Of a stretch of 7,819 bases of DNA, positions 5,978 to 7,819 are shown in pieces (within the stretch, counting starts at the first letter, position 1; each line of letters opens with the position of its first letter). The stretch spans positions 1-7,819 of the forward strand of contig DBOA01000162.1 in the NCBI GenBank assembly GCA_002299195.1. The letters run 5' to 3'. The translations under genes were made by a program, and so were the position numbers. This stretch comes from Sphingomonadales bacterium UBA658 (GTDB lineage: Bacteria > Pseudomonadota > Alphaproteobacteria > Sphingomonadales > Sphingomonadaceae). The notes below the pieces were generated by a model, which searched no databases, was not told where the DNA came from, and was given only the letters and a program-made list of their open reading frames with translations.

Positions 5978-6901
5978 ATGAGCAACTGGCCCGATAGCAT
6001 AGAAGCTGGCGAAACCGAGCAGCACGAACCACTCGTGCGCCGCGTGCTCGCGCCCAATGCCTCGCCTTACACCTATACAGGCACGCAAACCTGGTTGGTT
6101 GGCGCTGGATCCGATGTCGCGGTAATCGACCCGGGCCCAGTCGGTACCGGGATTAGCGTCGGCGATCCGGCTGATATCAATGGCGAGGGTCATGTCGAGG
6201 CGATCATGCGTGCTGTTGCCGGTAAGCGTGTCGCCGCCATCATGTGCACGCACACCCATCGCGATCATTCGCCAGCGGCGGCGCCGTTGAAAGCGGCGAC
6301 AGGCGCGCCCATCATTGGTTGTGCGCCGCTGGTATTGCGCGATGATGGCCCGCGTTCCGATAGTGCTTTTGACCCGGACTATGCCCCCGACCGCATCCTT
6401 GCCGACGGTGAGCGTATTTCAGGCGACGGGTGGACGTTGGAAGCCGTCACGACCCCCGGCCACACGAGCAACCATATATGTTACGGACTGGTCGAGAGCG
6501 GAGCGCTGTTTACCGGCGACCATGTCATGAAATGGTCCACCAGCGTCGTCAGCCCGCCCGATGGCGATATGAGCGACTATCTGGCGTCGCTGCAAAAATT
6601 ATATGAGCGCACGGACCGTATTTATTACCCCGCACATGGGCCAGCAGTCGAAAACCCAAGGCAGCTTGTGCGCGGCATGATTGGTCACCGGCGTCAGCGC
6701 GAACGCCAGATTCTGAATTTGCTTGAGGTAGGCGAGGGGCACATTCCCGACATGGTCGCGGCGATGTATAAGGGCCTCGATCCGCGTTTGACGGGCGCTG
6801 CCGGCCGGTCGGTATTGGCGCATCTCATCGATTTGCAAAATCAGGGCCGGGTGGCTGCGAAAGGCGAAGGTTGGCATTTAATCCCGCAAAAAACACCGTA
6901 A
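5978..6901 (+). CDS. Metallo-beta-lactamase-fold hydrolase, LACTB2-like, with C-terminal winged helix
   Basis: The 307-residue protein has the full metal-binding set of the fold: H92, H94, D96 and H97 in THTHRDH (91-97), H162 in TPGHTSNH, D181 in FTGDH and H220 in YPAHG. This predicts a two-metal hydrolase in the cytoplasm. The final part (about 235-300, from RRQRERQILNLLE through GRSVLAHLIDLQNQGRV) matches the small winged-helix domain found after the catalytic domain in LACTB2-like proteins. Animal LACTB2 is an endoribonuclease; the substrate of bacterial members is not established, so I name no reaction. Start: the frame is open back to a GTG at 5846, but that stretch crosses the terminator at 5919-5948, and the protein starting MSNWPDS at 5978 joins directly to the conserved domain. 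No clear Shine-Dalgarno is seen at 5978. nadA follows 97 bases downstream on the same strand; a functional link is not evident. Confidence 0.9.
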   Translation: MSNWPDSIEAGETEQHEPLVRRVLAPNASPYTYTGTQTWLVGAGSDVAVIDPGPVGTGISVGDPADINGEGHVEAIMRAVAGKRVAAIMCTHTHRDHSPAAAPLKAATGAPIIGCAPLVLRDDGPRSDSAFDPDYAPDRILADGERISGDGWTLEAVTTPGHTSNHICYGLVESGALFTGDHVMKWSTSVVSPPDGDMSDYLASLQKLYERTDRIYYPAHGPAVENPRQLVRGMIGHRRQRERQILNLLEVGEGHIPDMVAAMYKGLDPRLTGAAGRSVLAHLIDLQNQGRVAAKGEGWHLIPQKTP

Positions 6902-6998
6902 AAGCGCCCGCCAGAACTTGTTTCGAGCGGCCTTATGGACCACATAGGGCTTCACTCGAGACGCAGATATAAATGCTGCAACGCAAAGGTACCACAGA
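6902..6998 (+). other. Spacer before nadA
   Basis: These 97 bases contain no terminator-like hairpin with a T-run. TATAAA at 6968-6973 could be a -10 box but has no good -35 box at normal distance. A small imperfect hairpin (6931-6948, 3+3 pairs with one bulge) is visible but unconvincing. Read-through from the hydrolase gene is therefore possible. Confidence 0.4.
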
Positions 6999-7819
6999 AT
7001 GAACGCCCCTGTAGCCCGCGAAAATCTGCAAGGACTTGACCTGCTCGCTGAAATTCAGCGGCTGAAAAAAGAACGCAATGCTGTCATTCTCGCGCATTAT
7101 TATCAAAAGCCGGAAATTCAGGATCTTGCCGATTTCGTCGGGGACTCGCTCGAACTCAGCAAGCGTGCGGCGGAAACAGACGCGGATGTCATCGCGTTTT
7201 GCGGCGTCAAGTTCATGGCCGAGACCGCGAAAATATTGAGCCCGCAAAAGACCGTTATTTTGCCCGATATGGCGGCGGGCTGCTCCTTGGAAGACGCGTG
7301 CCCCCCCGGCAAATTCAAGGCATTCCGGAAAGCACATCCCGACCATATCGCGCTGACCTACATCAATTGTTCGGCGGAAGTGAAAGCGCTGTCTGATATC
7401 ATCGTCACGTCCTCAAGCGCCGAGACGATATTGAGCCAGATTCCCCCCGAACAGAAAATCATTTTTGGGCCGGACCGTCATTTGGGCGGCTATTTGAGCC
7501 GTAAGTTCAACCGTGACATGCTGTTGTGGCCGGGCGTGTGCATTGTGCATGAGGCGTTTTCGGAAACCGAGCTGCTGAAACTGAAAGCGCAGCATCCCGG
7601 CGTTCCAGTGGCCGCGCACCCCGAATGCCCGCCGCATATCATCGATCATGCCGATTATGTCGGCAGCACCAGCGGTATCTTGCAATATGCGCAGACGATG
7701 AAGGGCGACACGCTCATCGTCGCGACCGAGCCGCACATCATCCACCAGATGGAAAAGGCCGAGCCCACCAAGACCTTCATCGGTGCGCCGGGGGCTGACG
7801 GCAACTGCGCGTGCAATAT
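6999..7819 (+). CDS. nadA: Quinolinate synthase NadA, first 273 codons (runs off the window)
   Basis: NadA uses a [4Fe-4S] cluster to condense iminoaspartate with dihydroxyacetone phosphate into quinolinate, the precursor of NAD, in the cytoplasm. The frame opens at ATG 6999 (MNAPVARENL), with AAAGG at 6985-6989 as ribosome binding site, and is still open at the window edge. Recognisable segments: AHYYQKPEIQDLADFVGDSL (32-51), FCGVKFMAETAKIL (67-80), DMAAGCSLEDACPPGKF (90-106), TYINCSAEVKALSD (120-133), FGPDRHLGGY (156-165), HPECPP (207-212), GSTSGIL (222-228) and GADGNCACN (265-273). C95 and C210 are the expected first two cluster ligands. The third should lie in a CP-type motif just past the window end. 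The usual length is roughly 310-360 residues, so about 50 or more are missing. It may be co-transcribed with the upstream hydrolase, but the 97-base gap could also hold its own promoter. Confidence 0.96.
   Translation, partial: MNAPVARENLQGLDLLAEIQRLKKERNAVILAHYYQKPEIQDLADFVGDSLELSKRAAETDADVIAFCGVKFMAETAKILSPQKTVILPDMAAGCSLEDACPPGKFKAFRKAHPDHIALTYINCSAEVKALSDIIVTSSSAETILSQIPPEQKIIFGPDRHLGGYLSRKFNRDMLLWPGVCIVHEAFSETELLKLKAQHPGVPVAAHPECPPHIIDHADYVGSTSGILQYAQTMKGDTLIVATEPHIIHQMEKAEPTKTFIGAPGADGNCACN

Noticed and set aside
5777..6268. Minus-strand open frame of 163 codons
   Set aside because: It crosses both the long hairpin and the second terminator and lies opposite the conserved metal-binding region of the hydrolase. 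It resembles no known family.

Overview
The window looks like chromosomal DNA of an alphaproteobacterium, most likely a member of the Sphingomonadales. I infer this from the style of the TonB-dependent receptor (signal peptide, an EIIVTA-type TonB box, the LRGPQGTLFGKNASAG plug motif), the LACTB2-like metallo-beta-lactamase-fold protein and the NadA sequence. This is recognition from memory, not a database result.

Left part (1-3105, minus strand): a tightly packed operon read leftwards. First comes a GH31 glycosidase whose sequence fits a sulfoquinovosidase, not an ordinary alpha-glucosidase. Next is a LacI-family regulator. Last is the start of an aldo/keto reductase-like gene that leaves the window at base 1. 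Both junctions are 4-base ATGA overlaps. The glycosidase has the GWMADFGEYLPT nucleophile motif, the WAGD acid/base motif and the K-E-R-W-Y substrate-recognition set (K251, E276, R289, W292, Y498) known from the Agrobacterium-type sulfoquinovosidase.

Middle (3106-5711): a 212-base divergent control region with several short palindromes, then a plus-strand TonB-dependent outer-membrane receptor. Its leader holds a hairpin with a GAAA tetraloop. A strong terminator follows the gene. The simplest reading is that the receptor brings a sulfoquinovose glycoside, such as sulfoquinovosyl glycerol, into the periplasm. After a further inner-membrane step not seen here, the cytoplasmic glycosidase would release sulfoquinovose, with the LacI protein controlling both directions. 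The aldo/keto reductase would fit an oxygenolytic (SmoB-like) route, but only its first 22 codons are visible.

Right part (5712-7819, plus strand): a 266-base spacer with a long 11-bp-stem hairpin and a second rho-independent terminator, possibly a small RNA or a regulated leader. It is followed by a LACTB2-like metallo-hydrolase and the first 273 codons of nadA (quinolinate synthase). These look like housekeeping genes unrelated to the sugar locus. I see no mobile elements, CRISPR arrays, tRNA or rRNA genes.
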